A stretch of 12,988 nucleotides of DNA. Source: Thermoplasmata archaeon. GTDB lineage: Bacteria; Actinomycetota; Acidimicrobiia; Acidimicrobiales; Acidimicrobiaceae. How positions within the stretch are numbered: the first letter of the stretch is position 1; every line of letters starts with the position of its first letter. The stretch spans positions 1 through 12,988 of the forward strand of contig JAKBHQ010000062.1 of assembly GCA_021836665.1 (NCBI GenBank), written 5' to 3'. This document shows, in pieces, positions 12,719-12,988 of the stretch. Under the pieces are notes generated by a model, which had not been told where the DNA came from, searched no databases, and saw nothing but the letters and a program-made list of their open reading frames with translations. The translations under genes and the position numbers were made by a program.

Positions 12719-12988
12719 TCGGTTCTTGGGGAGTGACTCGTGGTTCACCTGAACGACGTAGCTAGCCCACCAGTCACCGACTTTGTCTTGGTAGATGCGT
12801 AGAAAAGACCGCTCGGATCGCAAGGGACTTGACCGGACCGGATTTACGACGACAATGAGATAACTATTCCGACACACCGCTCAGGGAAATCATTACCTAT
12901 ACGTACCTCCGTCGAGGGGCCTGGCAAACTGAAGAACCGACCATTCTTTGATAACCTGCATCTGCACGTTGGTAGCAGTAGTAGCTAT

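Larger units (their letters stand above)
12031..12988 (-). pseudogene. tnpB: Decayed tnpB (IS605/IS607-type RNA-guided endonuclease), 5' part beyond window
   Basis: Pieces of one TnpB can be read in order on the - strand across three frames. First comes NVQMQVIKEWSVLQFARPLDGGTYR, split here as NVQMQVIKEWSV and LQFARPLDGGTYR, ending at stops near 12893. Next is CRNSYLIVVVNPVRS, then the wedge-like FLRIYQDKVGDWWASY and RuvC-I EIDWGVNEI with Asp at 12689-12691. RuvC-II is IAMEDFKAKF. Then ARSGLAFMAKKQGRDLQLVDPRW leads to the four-Cys zinc finger DCSKC ... YFCEVCG, and the tail GFNPTGIDGIRPVRPPGTKAF ends at a TGA (12031). Lesions are in-frame stops at 12893, 12890 and 12881, a frameshift near 12470-12495, a 34-bp tandem expansion at 12227-12277, and a frameshift near 12098-12112. 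The RuvC-III Asp (normally RDKN) is Glu (REKN, 12128-12130). It is certainly inactive as a nuclease. No tnpA is visible inside the window. Confidence 0.93.

Noticed and set aside
12213..12877. Two or three separate small - strand proteins at the right end (12473-12877, 12213-12434)
   Set aside because: Joined in order they spell one TnpB (RuvC-I, RuvC-II, zinc finger), so they are fragments of a frameshifted gene rather than independent genes.

Overview
The window reads as chromosomal DNA of an actinobacterium, most likely a moderate-GC member of the Acidimicrobiia. That placement is inferred from gene order (tlyA, nadK, recN, pyrG, Nudix, xerD), the frequent TTG and GTG starts, and the protein sequences. 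The genus cannot be fixed from the sequence alone. The first 9.5 kb is compact, almost all on the + strand, and ordinary housekeeping; the last 3.4 kb is looser accessory DNA on the - strand.

Layout of the core block. 1-605: the 3' part of an ECHDC3-like enoyl-CoA hydratase/isomerase family gene. 895-1620: a phasin-like coiled-coil protein with a long Lys/Ala/Pro/Thr-rich tail. 1667-2491: tlyA (rRNA 2'-O-methyltransferase). 2612-3478: nadK. 3482-5083: recN, 3 nt after nadK. 5194-6864: pyrG. 6861-7463: an ADP-ribose pyrophosphatase-like Nudix hydrolase overlapping pyrG by 4 nt. 7473-8408: a XerD-type tyrosine recombinase. 8432-8809: a DksA/TraR zinc-finger protein. 8782 or 8809-9552: a site-2-type membrane metalloprotease overlapping the previous gene. 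Likely transcription units are nadK-recN, pyrG-Nudix-xerD and dksA-like-S2P. Three genes (phasin-like, nadK, dksA-like) lack a Shine-Dalgarno sequence and carry a TAnnnT box 6-8 nt before the start codon, which suggests leaderless transcripts.

Layout of the accessory block. 9611-11326 (-): a PAS-GGDEF-EAL cyclic-di-GMP protein with both catalytic signatures intact, convergent with the protease gene. 11327-12030: about 700 bases with no recognisable gene, holding hairpins, a G8 run and a doubtful small ORF. 12031-12988 (-, running off the window): a badly decayed tnpB (IS605/IS607-type RNA-guided nuclease). Its parts can be read through three frames: RuvC-I, RuvC-II, the four-cysteine zinc finger and the C-terminal tail. 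A 51-bp block of three 17-bp tandem copies at 12227-12277 breaks the frame; removing two copies restores a perfect TnpB reading. A smaller in-frame 12-bp tandem duplication lies just before the RuvC-I Asp. After the tnpB stop is a CCCC/GGGG hairpin resembling the 3' end of actinobacterial omega-RNAs at an element right end.

I see no convincing undescribed system. The most informative signals are the tandem microduplications in tnpB, the probable omega-RNA remnant, a RecN lacking the usual HGQHxHQ motif, and the possible leaderless promoters.
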